Assembly: GCA_963728785.1 (NCBI GenBank)
Contig: CAVSKV010000004.1
Span: 806,001 to 870,000 of the forward strand
Origin: JAGWRI01 sp963728785
Lineage (GTDB): Bacteria > Gemmatimonadota > Gemmatimonadetes > Gemmatimonadales > Gemmatimonadaceae
Length of the DNA: 64,000 nucleotides
Direction of reading: 5' to 3'
The stretch's first letter is position 1. Every line of letters starts with the position of its first letter. Shown in pieces: positions 28,127 to 37,143 of this stretch. The position numbers and the translations under genes were made by a program. The notes under the pieces were generated by a model. The model ran no database searches. It worked only from the letters and a program-made list of their open reading frames with translations, and was not told the DNA's origin.

Positions 28127-28923
28127 GCATCGTCGAGAACTTCCGGCTGCTCCATGCGGGGTGGCGCGACGTGATCGAGATCCTGATCGTCGCGGCCGTG
28201 GTGTACCGGGTGCTCGTGCTGTTTCACCGTACGCGCGGCGTCCAGATCCTGTTTGGCGTGCTGCTGCTGTTCGCGGCCTACGCTGTGGCCTGGCTGCTCA
28301 AGCTGGGCATGATCGTGGAGCTGCTTCAATTATTGTTCTCATATGGCGTGTTCGCTGCGCTGGTGGTGTTCCAGCCCGAGCTGCGGGCGGCGCTGGCCCA
28401 CCTGGGGCGCACGCCGATGGCGCGCTTCCTGCCGCGGCTGGAGATGACCAGCGCAGCCGACGAGATTGGCGAGGCGGTGGAACAGCTGAGCCAGGCGCGG
28501 CTGGGGGCGATCATCGCCGTGGAGCGCAAGGTCCCGCTGGATGACTACGTGGCGACGGGTTCCAGGATCAAGGCGCGCGTGTCGGCCGACCTGCTCGTCA
28601 CGATCTTCACCCCCCACTCCCCGCTGCACGACGGCGCCGTCGTGATCCGCCGCGACTCGATCATCGGGGCGGCGTGCATCCTGCCGCTCACCCAGCACGC
28701 GCTCAACGACCGGTCGCTGGGCACGCGCCACCGGGCGGCCATGGGCATCGCCGACGAAACCGACGCGATGGTGATCGTGGTGTCGGAGGAGACGGCACAG
28801 ATCTCGGTGGCCGAGCGCGGGCGTTTGTGGCGCGATGTCACGCCGGCTTTCGTGCGCGGCCGCCTCAGCGGCGCGGCGTCCGACGGCGGGTTCGACGTGC
28901 CGTTGCCGGAGGCGGCAGTCTGA
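28123..28923 (+). CDS. cdaA: Diadenylate cyclase CdaA (c-di-AMP synthase)
   Basis: A 266-residue membrane protein that makes cyclic di-AMP from two ATP. Three hydrophobic segments in the first 95 residues precede the DAC (DisA_N) domain with catalytic D170-G-A and R202-H-R204 motifs. c-di-AMP usually controls potassium/osmolyte balance and wall integrity. No gene for a regulator (CdaR) or phosphodiesterase is adjacent. GTG 28123 overlaps the folP stop; the longer ORF is a shadow extension. The folP-cdaA order occurs in other phyla too. Confidence 0.94.
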   Translation: MSIVENFRLLHAGWRDVIEILIVAAVVYRVLVLFHRTRGVQILFGVLLLFAAYAVAWLLKLGMIVELLQLLFSYGVFAALVVFQPELRAALAHLGRTPMARFLPRLEMTSAADEIGEAVEQLSQARLGAIIAVERKVPLDDYVATGSRIKARVSADLLVTIFTPHSPLHDGAVVIRRDSIIGAACILPLTQHALNDRSLGTRHRAAMGIADETDAMVIVVSEETAQISVAERGRLWRDVTPAFVRGRLSGAASDGGFDVPLPEAAV

Positions 28924-30875
28924 CCGCGCGGCGCGCGGCCGCCCTGGCCGCGGCCGCCCTCCTCGTGGTGTACGCGGCCACGCTCGCCCCCGGCGTGACC
29001 TTCTGGGACGCCGGGGAATTCATTGCCGCGGCGCACGCGCTGGGGATCCCGCATCCGCCGGGCACTCCGCTGTTCGTCATGCTCCTTCACAGCTGGGCAT
29101 CGCTGGCCGGCCACGTCGTGCCATACGCGGTGGCCACCAATCTCGTGTCGGCCATGAGCACGGCGGGCGCTGCGGGGCTCGCCGCCTGGCTCATCGCGGA
29201 CGGCAGGCCGGCCGTCCCCGCGGGCGCGCCGGTGGCCGCGGCCCTCACCGCCGGCACGATGTCCACGGTGTGGCTCAACGCCACCGAGACGGAGGTGTAC
29301 GCTGCGTCCCTGCTGCTCGCCATGATGACGCTGGTGTCGGCGGCGCGGGCCTCGCGCGAGCCGGGCAGCCGGTGGCTCGTCCTCACCGCATACCTGGTGG
29401 CGCTTGCCGTTCCACTCCATCTGAGCGCGCTCGTGGCCACACCGGCGGCAATCGTCCTCGTGGCGCAGCGCAACGACGGCGTGGACATGGCGCGCGCGCT
29501 CGCGCTGACCGGGGCGTGGCTGGTGGCCATCGGGGCGGGGCGGGTGAGCGCGGCGCTGCTCGTGGCCGGCGTGGGCGTCCTGACGGGATCGGCGGCGCTG
29601 TTCGCGCGACGGGAGGGAGGCCGCCGTGCCGCGGCCACGGCCGCGGGGGTGGCGGGCGCCTGTGCAGTGGCGCTGTCGGCCGTGGCGTTCATGCTCGTGC
29701 GCGCGCGGTTCGATCCATTCATCAACCAGGGGAACCCGTCGACGTGGCCGGCGCTGCTCGACGTCGTGGCGCGCCGGCAATACGACGTGGCGCCGCTCTG
29801 GCCGCGGCAGGCGCCGGCGTGGCTACAGCTCGCCAACATCGGGCAGTACGCCGATTGGCAGGTGGCGCTGGGCCTGGGCGCCTCGGTGATGCCAAGCGCG
29901 GGGCGGACGGTCGCCACGGCGGCCTTTCTGGGGCTCGGCGTGTTGGGTGCGGCGCGACATCGGGACGACGACCGCCGCACGTGGCGCGCGCTCCTCACGC
30001 TCCTCGTCTGCGGCACTCTGGGTGTGGCGGCGTATCTGAACCTCAAGGCGGGCCCGTCGTTCGGCGCGGGCGTGTTGCCGGCGTCCGCAGTGCATGAAGC
30101 GCGCGAGCGCGACTACTTCTTCTCGCTCGGTTTCTGGGCGTGGGGGCTGTGGGCGGGGTATGGCGCGGTCCGGTTGGCACGGCGGGTCGGGTTGGGCGCT
30201 GCCGCCGGCGTGGCGCTGGCCGCTGTCCCCATCGTGCTCAACTGGGGCGCCGTGACGCGACGCCGCGAGCCCGAGGCATCGCTGCCGGCGCGCTGGGCGA
30301 GCAGCCTCCTCCGCGCGACGCCCCCTCACGGCGTACTGTTCGGCGCCGGGGACAACGATACGTACCCGCTCTGGTACGCGCAGGAGGTGCTGGGCATCCG
30401 CCTCGACGTGCACGTGGTGACGCTGCCGTTGATGCCGGCGGCGTGGTATCGCGCGGAACTGCGCCGCCGCGTGGGGCTGCTGCCGGCGTCCGAGTTGGCC
30501 GGCTGGCGGGGCGACGACCTGTCGGAGGCAACCATCAGTGTGCAGCGGGCGGTGCTCGAGGGGCGCCCGGTGGCGGTGTCGGTGCTGGTGCCGGCCGCCG
30601 ACCGCGAGGTGCTGGGACGGGCCTGGACCGCCAACGGGCTGGTGTTCGTACGTGACCCGGCGGCGGAGTCCGCCGGCGCAGCAAGAATCACCGTCGACAC
30701 GGTTGGAGCCGCAGGGCTGGCGCCGCCGCTGGCGCGCGAGGCGGTTGGTGTGCGGCCTTCGACCGACCCCGCAGATGGCTATTTTGCGGCGTTGCTGGGG
30801 TGTCCGCGTTACGCGCTCGAACGCGCGCGGGGGCGCGCGTCGGAATCCCTTGATTCGCTATGTAACTTCCGGTAA
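28920..30875 (+). CDS. DUF2723 polytopic membrane protein (GT-C glycosyltransferase-like)
   Basis: A protein of about 651 residues with roughly a dozen hydrophobic segments in its first 450 residues. The opening TFWDAGEFIAAAHALG followed by IPHPPGTPLF is the DUF2723 signature, a GT-C-like fold related to TMEM260, a eukaryotic protein O-mannosyltransferase; the Asp-Glu pair could be catalytic. The C-terminal soluble part has GDNDTYPLWYAQEV. No ATG, GTG or TTG fits the N-terminus. CTG 28920 overlaps the cdaA stop (CTGA) and has GGAGG 7 nt upstream, so I propose a CTG start. Glycosyl transfer is inferred. Confidence 0.82.
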   Translation: MTARRAAALAAAALLVVYAATLAPGVTFWDAGEFIAAAHALGIPHPPGTPLFVMLLHSWASLAGHVVPYAVATNLVSAMSTAGAAGLAAWLIADGRPAVPAGAPVAAALTAGTMSTVWLNATETEVYAASLLLAMMTLVSAARASREPGSRWLVLTAYLVALAVPLHLSALVATPAAIVLVAQRNDGVDMARALALTGAWLVAIGAGRVSAALLVAGVGVLTGSAALFARREGGRRAAATAAGVAGACAVALSAVAFMLVRARFDPFINQGNPSTWPALLDVVARRQYDVAPLWPRQAPAWLQLANIGQYADWQVALGLGASVMPSAGRTVATAAFLGLGVLGAARHRDDDRRTWRALLTLLVCGTLGVAAYLNLKAGPSFGAGVLPASAVHEARERDYFFSLGFWAWGLWAGYGAVRLARRVGLGAAAGVALAAVPIVLNWGAVTRRREPEASLPARWASSLLRATPPHGVLFGAGDNDTYPLWYAQEVLGIRLDVHVVTLPLMPAAWYRAELRRRVGLLPASELAGWRGDDLSEATISVQRAVLEGRPVAVSVLVPAADREVLGRAWTANGLVFVRDPAAESAGAARITVDTVGAAGLAPPLAREAVGVRPSTDPADGYFAALLGCPRYALERARGRASESLDSLCNFR

Positions 30876-30878
30876 ATT
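30850..30878 (+). promoter_or_regulatory. Sigma-70-type promoter giving a leaderless yggS transcript
   Basis: TTGATT (30850-30855) and TAAATT (30873-30878) are separated by 17 bp. Only 8 nt separate the -10 box from the yggS ATG, so initiation would fall at or within 1-2 nt of the start codon. The -10 overlaps the stop of the preceding gene. No Shine-Dalgarno precedes the ATG. Confidence 0.6.
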
Positions 30879-30886
30879 AGCATGTT

Positions 30887-31573
30887 ATGCCATTTTCGGA
30901 CCTGCCGGAGCGGGTGGCTGAAGTGCGGGGCCGGATCAGCGCCGCGGTGGCGCGTGGCGGCCACGGCCAGACGGTGACGCTGGTGGCCGTGACGAAGACC
31001 CACGGGGCCGCCGCCGTGGATGCGGCCGTAGCGGCCGGTGTGCCGGACGTAGGGGAGAATCGGGTGCAGGAAGCACTCCAGAAGATGGAAGCCGTGAAGG
31101 TCGTGGCCCGCTGGCACCTGATCGGGCACCTCCAGCGGAACAAGGTGAAGGCGCTGTCGCGCTTCTACCTCATGCATTCACTCGACCGGCCCGCGCTGGC
31201 CGATGCGATCGATGTCCTGGGGCGCGACGAGGGGCGTACCTTCGACGTACTGATGCAGGTGAACGTGGCGGGTGAGGACTCGAAGGGCGGCTATGCACCG
31301 GCCGCGTGGGAGGGGGAAGCCGAGCGGTGGCGCGGGCTGGGCGGGTTGCGCGTGCGGGGCGTGATGGCGATGGCGCCGTTGGACGCCGACGAGGGAACGC
31401 TTCGCGCCGTGTTCACGGGGGCCCGTCGGGCGCGCGCCGTGTTGCGCGGGGCGGGCCATGCGGCCACGGAGTTGTCCATGGGAATGTCGAACGATTACGA
31501 GATCGCGGTAGAAGAGGGCGCCACCTGCGTCCGCTTGGGTACGGTTCTTTTCGGAGCGAGAGCGCATGATTGA
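30887..31573 (+). CDS. yggS: PLP homeostasis protein, YggS/PROSC family
   Basis: A 228-residue single-domain PLP-binding protein that buffers pyridoxal phosphate and affects amino/keto-acid balance. The PLP lysine is Lys37 in VAVTKTH. GENRVQEALQK, WHLIGHLQRNK, SMGMSNDYEIAV and RLGTVLFGAR are family hallmarks. No Shine-Dalgarno lies upstream; a promoter ends 8 nt before the ATG, which suggests leaderless translation. The stop overlaps the next start in ATGATTGA. Pairing with a DivIVA-type gene is common in bacteria. Confidence 0.95.
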   Translation: MPFSDLPERVAEVRGRISAAVARGGHGQTVTLVAVTKTHGAAAVDAAVAAGVPDVGENRVQEALQKMEAVKVVARWHLIGHLQRNKVKALSRFYLMHSLDRPALADAIDVLGRDEGRTFDVLMQVNVAGEDSKGGYAPAAWEGEAERWRGLGGLRVRGVMAMAPLDADEGTLRAVFTGARRARAVLRGAGHAATELSMGMSNDYEIAVEEGATCVRLGTVLFGARAHD

Positions 31574-32069
31574 TGAAACGTTTCATCTGACGCCACTCGA
31601 TGTGCGGCGTTACGACTTCGGCCGGGCGATGCGCGGCTACGACCGCGAGCGCGTGGACCAGTTCCGCGACGAAGTTGCCGAGGAGTTGGAGCGGCTGACG
31701 CGGTTGAATCTCGAGTTGGAAGCCAAGGCCAAAGGATTCCACGAGCAGCTGCGTGCGTTCCGCGAACGCGACAAGGCGTTGAACGAGGCACTGGTGTCGG
31801 CGCAGCAGTTGCGCTCGGAGATCGGCGAACAGGCCGAGCGGGAGGGACAGCTCGTGATCCGGGAGGCGCGGGCCGAAGCCGATCGGCTGCTCGATCAGGC
31901 GCGCAGCGATCTCCGCCAGCTGGAACAGCAGATCGTGGCCCTCGAACGCTCGCGGCACACGCAGGTCGCGCAATATCGCGCGGTGCTGGAACGCCAGCTG
32001 GCCGAACTCTCCGCGGCCGAGCGGGCCGTCCCTGTGGACCCCGCCTCCGGCAACGGTGAGGGCGCCTGA
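31566..32069 (+). CDS. DivIVA-domain protein
   Basis: A 167-residue protein with an N-terminal DivIVA domain (TPLDVRRYDFGRAMRGYDRERVDQF, a membrane-curvature-sensing motif) followed by a long coiled coil from about residue 30 to 150. DivIVA-like proteins gather at cell poles and septa and recruit division, wall-synthesis or polarity factors. It overlaps yggS by 8 nt. In this window the polarity GTPase MglA is encoded 16 kb away, so a polar-marker role is tempting but is only inference. Confidence 0.88.
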   Translation: MIDETFHLTPLDVRRYDFGRAMRGYDRERVDQFRDEVAEELERLTRLNLELEAKAKGFHEQLRAFRERDKALNEALVSAQQLRSEIGEQAEREGQLVIREARAEADRLLDQARSDLRQLEQQIVALERSRHTQVAQYRAVLERQLAELSAAERAVPVDPASGNGEGA

Positions 32070-32080
32070 CGGCCGTTCGC

Positions 32081-32929
32081 ATGCCGACGCTCGCCGCCGC
32101 CGCAGTGGAACGCCCGCTGGGAACGCTGATCGCCGCGGCCGCCGACGCCGTGCGCGCGCGCTTTCCGCGGCGCCCCGACGCGGCGGTGATTCTCGGCACG
32201 GGCCTGGGCGGGATGGCGGAGGAGATCGACGTCGAGGCCGCGATCGCGTACGCCGACATCCCCGGTTTTCCCGTGCCGACGGTGGAGGCCCATGCGGGGC
32301 GCCTGCTGTGCGGCACGCTTGCCGGCAGGACGGTGGTGGCCATGCAGGGGCGGTTCCACCGCTACGAGGGGTACTCGCTCAAGCAGGTGACCTTGCCGGT
32401 GCGCGTGCTGCACGCGTTGGGTGCGCCCGTGCTCATCGTGTCCAATGCCTGCGGCGGGATGAATCCCAAGTGGGCGCCTGGCGATCTTATGCTCATTGCC
32501 GACCACATCAACCTGCTTGGGGACAACCCGCTGATCGGCCCCAACGACGACGGGCTGGGCCCGCGCTTTCCCGACATGTCGGATCCGTACGATGCTGCAC
32601 TGCGGGCCGTGGCGCGCGAAGTGGCACGGGCCGAAGGGGTGACCCTGCGCGAGGGGGTGTACGCGTCGGTGGCCGGCCCCAATCTGGAGACGCGGGCCGA
32701 ATACCGCATGTTGCGCCGTCTGGGGGCTGACGTGGTAGGCATGTCCACCGTGCCCGAGGTGATCGTGGCAGTGCACGAAGGGATGCGCGTGCTGGGCCTC
32801 TCGATCATCACCGATGCGTGCATTCCGGAGACGCTCAAGCCGACGCACCTGGCCGACGTGATTGCCGTGGCGCGGGCGGCGGAACCGAAGCTGGGCCGGC
32901 TGGTGCACGGCGTGCTGGAGCGGATGTGA
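32081..32929 (+). CDS. punA: Purine nucleoside phosphorylase (trimeric PNP-I type)
   Basis: A 282-residue enzyme that phosphorolyses inosine and guanosine to base plus ribose-1-phosphate for purine salvage. Motifs: LGTGLGGMAEEI (phosphate loop), GRFHRYEGYS, NACGGMNP, ISL-type LLGDNPLIG, and VAGPNLETRAEYRMLR with GMSTVPE at the base site. The stop overlaps the ileS GTG by GTGA. It complements hpt elsewhere in the window. Confidence 0.93.
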   Translation: MPTLAAAAVERPLGTLIAAAADAVRARFPRRPDAAVILGTGLGGMAEEIDVEAAIAYADIPGFPVPTVEAHAGRLLCGTLAGRTVVAMQGRFHRYEGYSLKQVTLPVRVLHALGAPVLIVSNACGGMNPKWAPGDLMLIADHINLLGDNPLIGPNDDGLGPRFPDMSDPYDAALRAVAREVARAEGVTLREGVYASVAGPNLETRAEYRMLRRLGADVVGMSTVPEVIVAVHEGMRVLGLSIITDACIPETLKPTHLADVIAVARAAEPKLGRLVHGVLERM

Positions 32930-35900
32930 CGCAGGTGCCGGACACGATGCGATTCGCGATGCTGCAGGCCGACCGGTCGGCCGACGATCTGGAGCGCGAA
33001 CTGCTGGCGCGCTGGGAGTCGGAGGACCTGTTCGGACGCGCGCAGGCGGCCGCCGCGGAGCGGCCGCCGTTCGTGTTCTTCGAAGGGCCGCCGACGGCCA
33101 ACGGCAAGCCGGGCATCCACCACGTGTTCTCGCGCACGATCAAGGATCTGTTCTGCCGGCACCGGGCCATGAAGGGATTCCGGGTGGAGCGCAAGGCGGG
33201 GTGGGACACGCACGGCCTCCCGGTGGAAATCGAAGTCGAGAAGCGGCTAGGCATCAGCGGCAAACAGCAGATCGATCAACTGGGCGTGGCCGAGTTCAAC
33301 CGACTGTGCCGCGAGAGCGTGTTCACGTATCGCGCCGACTGGGAGAAGCTGAGCAGCCGCATCGGCTACTGGCTGGACTACGCGCAGCCGTACGTCACGT
33401 ATCACAACGAATACGTGGAGAGCGTGTGGTGGGCGCTCAGGACCCTGTACGACCGGAACTTCCTGTACCGGGGGCACAAGATCCTGCCGTACTGCCCACG
33501 GTGCGGCACGGCGCTGTCGAGCCACGAGGTGGCCCAGGGATACGAGGATGTGGATGACCCGAGCATCTACGTGGCGCTGGAGTTGGTCGTAGCGGCCAGC
33601 GGTGCGGCCGACGGACGCCGCATCCTGGTGTGGACCACCACGCCGTGGACGCTGGTCTCGAACACGGCGCTCGCCGTGCACCCGGATCTCGGCTACGTCG
33701 AGCTGGTGCGCAAGGAAGACCCCGACCGGCGCACGCTCATCCTGGCCGAGTCGCGGGTGAAGGCGGTGCTCGGCGACGACTTCGTGGCGCGCTGGGACCT
33801 CGTGCGCCTGCTGCGCGGCGCCGAGCTGGTGGGCATGCGCTACCGCCGGCCCTTCGACTGGCTGCCGTACGGCCCCGGAGAACACGAAATCATCGTGGGC
33901 GAGGAGTTCGTATCGGCGGAAGACGGCACGGGCGTGGTCCACATGTCGCCGGCATTCGGGGCCGACGACTACGCCGCGGGGCAGCGCCACGGGCTGGCGT
34001 TCCTTCAGCCCGTAGACGCGCGGGGCGAGTTTCCGAGCGACCTGCCGGTTGCGGGAGGCCTGTTCGTCAAGGACGCCGATCCGCTGCTCATCGACGAGTT
34101 GAAACGCCGCGGCGTGCTGTGGAAGGCCGGTAAGATCACGCACGCGTATCCGCACTGCTGGCGGTGCGGCACCCCGCTGCTCTATTACGCCCGCACGTCA
34201 TGGTTCGTGAAGACCACGGCCTACCGCGACCAGATGCTGGCCCGCAACGCGCGGGTGGATTGGCATCCGCCCGAGGTGGGTGAGGGGCGGTTCGGGGAGT
34301 GGCTCAAGAACAACATCGACTGGGCGATCTCGCGCGATCGCTACTGGGGCACGCCGCTGCCGGTGTGGATGTGCGACGCCGACGACACGCACGTGGATGT
34401 GGTGGGGGGCTTCGCCGATCTGGCAGCGCGAAGCGGCGGCGCCTTGCCGGCCGACTTCGATCCGCACAAACCGCACGTCGACGGATACGCGTGGCGATGC
34501 GCGCGCGGCGGGTGTGCGGGCACCATGCGGCGGGTGAGCGAGGTGATCGACACCTGGTTCGATTCGGGCTCGATGTCGTTTGCGCAGTGGGGGTACCCCC
34601 ATACGCCGGGCAGCCGCGAGCGGATGGAACGGCAGTACCCGGCAGACTTCATCGCCGAGGGCGTGGACCAGACACGCGGGTGGTTCTACTCGCTGCTGGC
34701 GATCGCGACGGGGCTGGGCGACGCGCTGCCCAACAACGCCGACCCGGCCACGCGCGGCATGGACGCGCGGGTCGCGCCCTACGGGCACGTCGTGGTGAAC
34801 GACCTCGTGCTGGACGCCGACGGCCAGAAGATGTCGAAGAGCAAGGGTAACGTGGTCGATCCATGGGCGGTGATCGCCGAGTACGGCGTGGACGCGGTGC
34901 GGCTGTTTCTGGTGGCGTCGGCCGACGTGTCGGTGCCGCGCAAGTTCGAGGAGCGCGCGATTCGCGAGCAGGCAGTCCGGTTCCTGCTCACATTGCGCAA
35001 CGTGTACAGCGGCATGTTCGCCCAGTACGCCAATTTCGGGTGGGCCCCCTCGCCCGCCGACCCACCGGTGACGGATCGGGCTCCCCTCGACCGATGGATG
35101 CTATCGCGGCTGGCCGGCGTGGAGCAGGAGGCGGACGCCGCGCTCGAGCGGTACGACGCGACGGCGGCGGCACGCCTGCTGATCCGGTTCGTGGACGACG
35201 ACGTCGCCAACTGGTACGTGCGCCTGAGCCGCGGCCGGTTCTACGAGGTGGACGGCGACGACAACCGGGCCGCGTTCGCGACGCTGTACGAGGTGCTGTG
35301 CACGACCTGCCGGCTGCTCGCCCCCCTGGCGCCGTTCATCAGCGACTGGATGCACCGCGAACTGACCGGGGAGTCGGTGCACCTGGCGCCGTACGTGCGC
35401 GCCGAGGCGGCGCCGCGCGACCCTGCGCTGGAGCGGGCCATGGCGGCCGTGCGTACGCTGGCCAAGCTGGGGCGCGCGGCGCGCGAGGAGGCGGGGGTCA
35501 GGGTGCGCCACCCTCTGTCGCGGATGGTCTGCGTGGCGCCCGACGTGCCGGAACCGGTGATGGCGCCGCTGATCGAGCTGCTGGCCAACGAATTGAACGT
35601 CAAGCGAGTAGAATTCGCGACCACGGGTGACGCCCTGGTGACGCTCGAAGCGAAGCCTAACTTCCGCACGCTCGGCAAGAAGTTCGGCAAGCAGACCCCG
35701 CTCGCGGCCCGAGCGGTCCAGGCGCTCACCGCCGATGCCTTGCGGAGATTGCTGCGCGGAGAGCCGGTGGCTGTGGACGCCGGTGGGGAAACGCACGAGC
35801 TCGATGCTGACGACGTCACGATCGTGCGACGGGCGTCGGGAGCACTTGTCGTGCAGGAGGAAGCGGGGTTCTTTGCGGCCCTCGACCCGGTCGTGACGCC

Positions 35901-36180
35901 CGAGTTGCGGCTCGAAGGATTGGCGCGGGAACTGGTCAGCCGCGTGCAGCGGATGCGCAAGGAGTCGGGACTTGCGGTGAGCGACCGGATCGTGCTGTAT
36001 GTCGGCGGCGAATCCGCCGTGCGGGAAGCCGTGGAGACCCACGGCGCGTGGATCGGCGGTGAAGTGCTGGCGATGGGCGTCGTATGGCGTGAAGACGGCG
36101 CAGCAGATGACCAGGCGACGATGCCGGCCGTGGAGCTCGATGGGGCCACGGCACGGATCGCCATAACCAAGGCGGAGTAG
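32926..36180 (+). CDS. ileS: Isoleucyl-tRNA synthetase, type 2
   Basis: A 1084-residue class I synthetase that charges tRNA-Ile. The catalytic domain has KMSKS at 635-639, and a CP1 editing domain is present. SRDRYWGTPLPVW and the long C-terminal extension point to the eukaryote-like type 2 (IleRS2) rather than the usual bacterial type. The class-defining HIGH box reads G63-I-H-H66, positions 1 and 3 exchanged, an altered signature known from mupirocin-hyper-resistant IleRS2 enzymes. GTG 32926 overlaps the punA stop and has GGAG upstream. ATG 32947 is an alternative. The dksA/traR gene starts 1 nt after the stop. Confidence 0.96.
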   Translation: MTQVPDTMRFAMLQADRSADDLERELLARWESEDLFGRAQAAAAERPPFVFFEGPPTANGKPGIHHVFSRTIKDLFCRHRAMKGFRVERKAGWDTHGLPVEIEVEKRLGISGKQQIDQLGVAEFNRLCRESVFTYRADWEKLSSRIGYWLDYAQPYVTYHNEYVESVWWALRTLYDRNFLYRGHKILPYCPRCGTALSSHEVAQGYEDVDDPSIYVALELVVAASGAADGRRILVWTTTPWTLVSNTALAVHPDLGYVELVRKEDPDRRTLILAESRVKAVLGDDFVARWDLVRLLRGAELVGMRYRRPFDWLPYGPGEHEIIVGEEFVSAEDGTGVVHMSPAFGADDYAAGQRHGLAFLQPVDARGEFPSDLPVAGGLFVKDADPLLIDELKRRGVLWKAGKITHAYPHCWRCGTPLLYYARTSWFVKTTAYRDQMLARNARVDWHPPEVGEGRFGEWLKNNIDWAISRDRYWGTPLPVWMCDADDTHVDVVGGFADLAARSGGALPADFDPHKPHVDGYAWRCARGGCAGTMRRVSEVIDTWFDSGSMSFAQWGYPHTPGSRERMERQYPADFIAEGVDQTRGWFYSLLAIATGLGDALPNNADPATRGMDARVAPYGHVVVNDLVLDADGQKMSKSKGNVVDPWAVIAEYGVDAVRLFLVASADVSVPRKFEERAIREQAVRFLLTLRNVYSGMFAQYANFGWAPSPADPPVTDRAPLDRWMLSRLAGVEQEADAALERYDATAAARLLIRFVDDDVANWYVRLSRGRFYEVDGDDNRAAFATLYEVLCTTCRLLAPLAPFISDWMHRELTGESVHLAPYVRAEAAPRDPALERAMAAVRTLAKLGRAAREEAGVRVRHPLSRMVCVAPDVPEPVMAPLIELLANELNVKRVEFATTGDALVTLEAKPNFRTLGKKFGKQTPLAARAVQALTADALRRLLRGEPVAVDAGGETHELDADDVTIVRRASGALVVQEEAGFFAALDPVVTPELRLEGLARELVSRVQRMRKESGLAVSDRIVLYVGGESAVREAVETHGAWIGGEVLAMGVVWREDGAADDQATMPAVELDGATARIAITKAE

Positions 36181-36181
36181 C

Positions 36182-36595
36182 ATGGCCACCAAGGGCGCGA
36201 ACAAGGTGAAGGGACTGTCGAAGAAGCAACTGCAGCACTTCGAGAAGCGACTGATGGATGAGCGCCGGCGCGTGCTCAAGGAACTCGGGCAGTACGACGA
36301 GGCCTTTGGCGCCACGCCGCAATCCGCGGACGGCGGGTTGAGCAGCTACTCCTTCCACATGGCAGACCAAGGCACCGATGCCATGGAACGCGAGAAGGCG
36401 TTCCTATTCGCAAGCCAGGAGGGGCGGTTCCTCTGGCACATCGACGAAGCGTTGCGCCGGCTGTACCGGGCGCCCGAGACCTACGGGCTCTGCCAGTCGT
36501 GCGGCAACCTCATCGGGTTCGAGCGGCTGGATGCGCTGCCGCACGCGCGCTACTGCATCGAATGCAAACAGCGTGAGGAAGATGGCAAGAAATAA
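36182..36595 (+). CDS. DksA/TraR-family zinc-finger regulator
   Basis: A 137-residue protein with a Lys-rich N-terminus, a coiled coil (about 15-95) and a C-terminal four-Cys zinc finger (CQSC...CIEC) characteristic of DksA/TraR. Such proteins enter the RNA-polymerase secondary channel and, with ppGpp, adjust transcription of ribosomal and stress genes. GGAG lies before the ATG within the end of ileS. It overlaps lspA by 14 nt. The order ileS-traR-lspA-rluD is shared with many bacteria. Confidence 0.92.
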   Translation: MATKGANKVKGLSKKQLQHFEKRLMDERRRVLKELGQYDEAFGATPQSADGGLSSYSFHMADQGTDAMEREKAFLFASQEGRFLWHIDEALRRLYRAPETYGLCQSCGNLIGFERLDALPHARYCIECKQREEDGKK

Positions 36596-37133
36596 CGCCG
36601 TGCTCTTCTGGCCCGTGCTCGTTACGGTGACCGCGGCCGACGCGGTCACCAAGGCGATGGCCCAGCGCTTTCTCCCGCTTCCGCAACTGCCCCACGAGGT
36701 GCTGGGCAACGCTGTGCGTCTCACCCTAGTGTACAATCCGGGCGCGGCGTTCGGCATCAGCTTGGGGCCCTACTCGCGATGGATCTTCATGGCGCTGATC
36801 ATCGCCGCGCTGTTCATTCTGGCCCGGCTGTATGCCACCACCCGTCCCGGGAACGTAACGCGTACCTTGGCATTGGGGCTCGTCTGTGGTGGCGCGCTCG
36901 GGAATCTCGTCGATCGCCTGCGGTCGGGAATGGGCGTGGTGGACTTCATAGACGTCGGAGTGCGTGACGCCCGTTGGCCCACGTTCAATGTGGCCGACAT
37001 GGCGGTCACGATCGGTGCGGTGGTGCTCGCCTTCGTGTTGTGGGCGGAGGACCGCCGCCTGGCCGCGGCCTCCGCGGCTTCCGCCGTCCGGTCTTCGTCG
37101 ATGGGCGAGCGTCCCGCCGGCGAACCTTCCTGA
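36582..37133 (+). CDS. lspA: Lipoprotein signal peptidase, copy 1
   Basis: A 183-residue four-helix membrane aspartyl protease that removes signal peptides from prolipoproteins after lipidation. Conserved elements are all present: LVYNPGAAFG, GGALGNLVDR with Asp111, VVDFIDV, and FNVAD with catalytic Asp139. It has a soluble Ser/Ala-rich C-terminal tail. ATG 36582 has GAGGAA just upstream and overlaps the zinc-finger gene. A second complete lspA begins 10 nt after its stop. Confidence 0.95.
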   Translation: MARNNAVLFWPVLVTVTAADAVTKAMAQRFLPLPQLPHEVLGNAVRLTLVYNPGAAFGISLGPYSRWIFMALIIAALFILARLYATTRPGNVTRTLALGLVCGGALGNLVDRLRSGMGVVDFIDVGVRDARWPTFNVADMAVTIGAVVLAFVLWAEDRRLAAASAASAVRSSSMGERPAGEPS

Positions 37134-37143
37134 CCGCCGCTCC

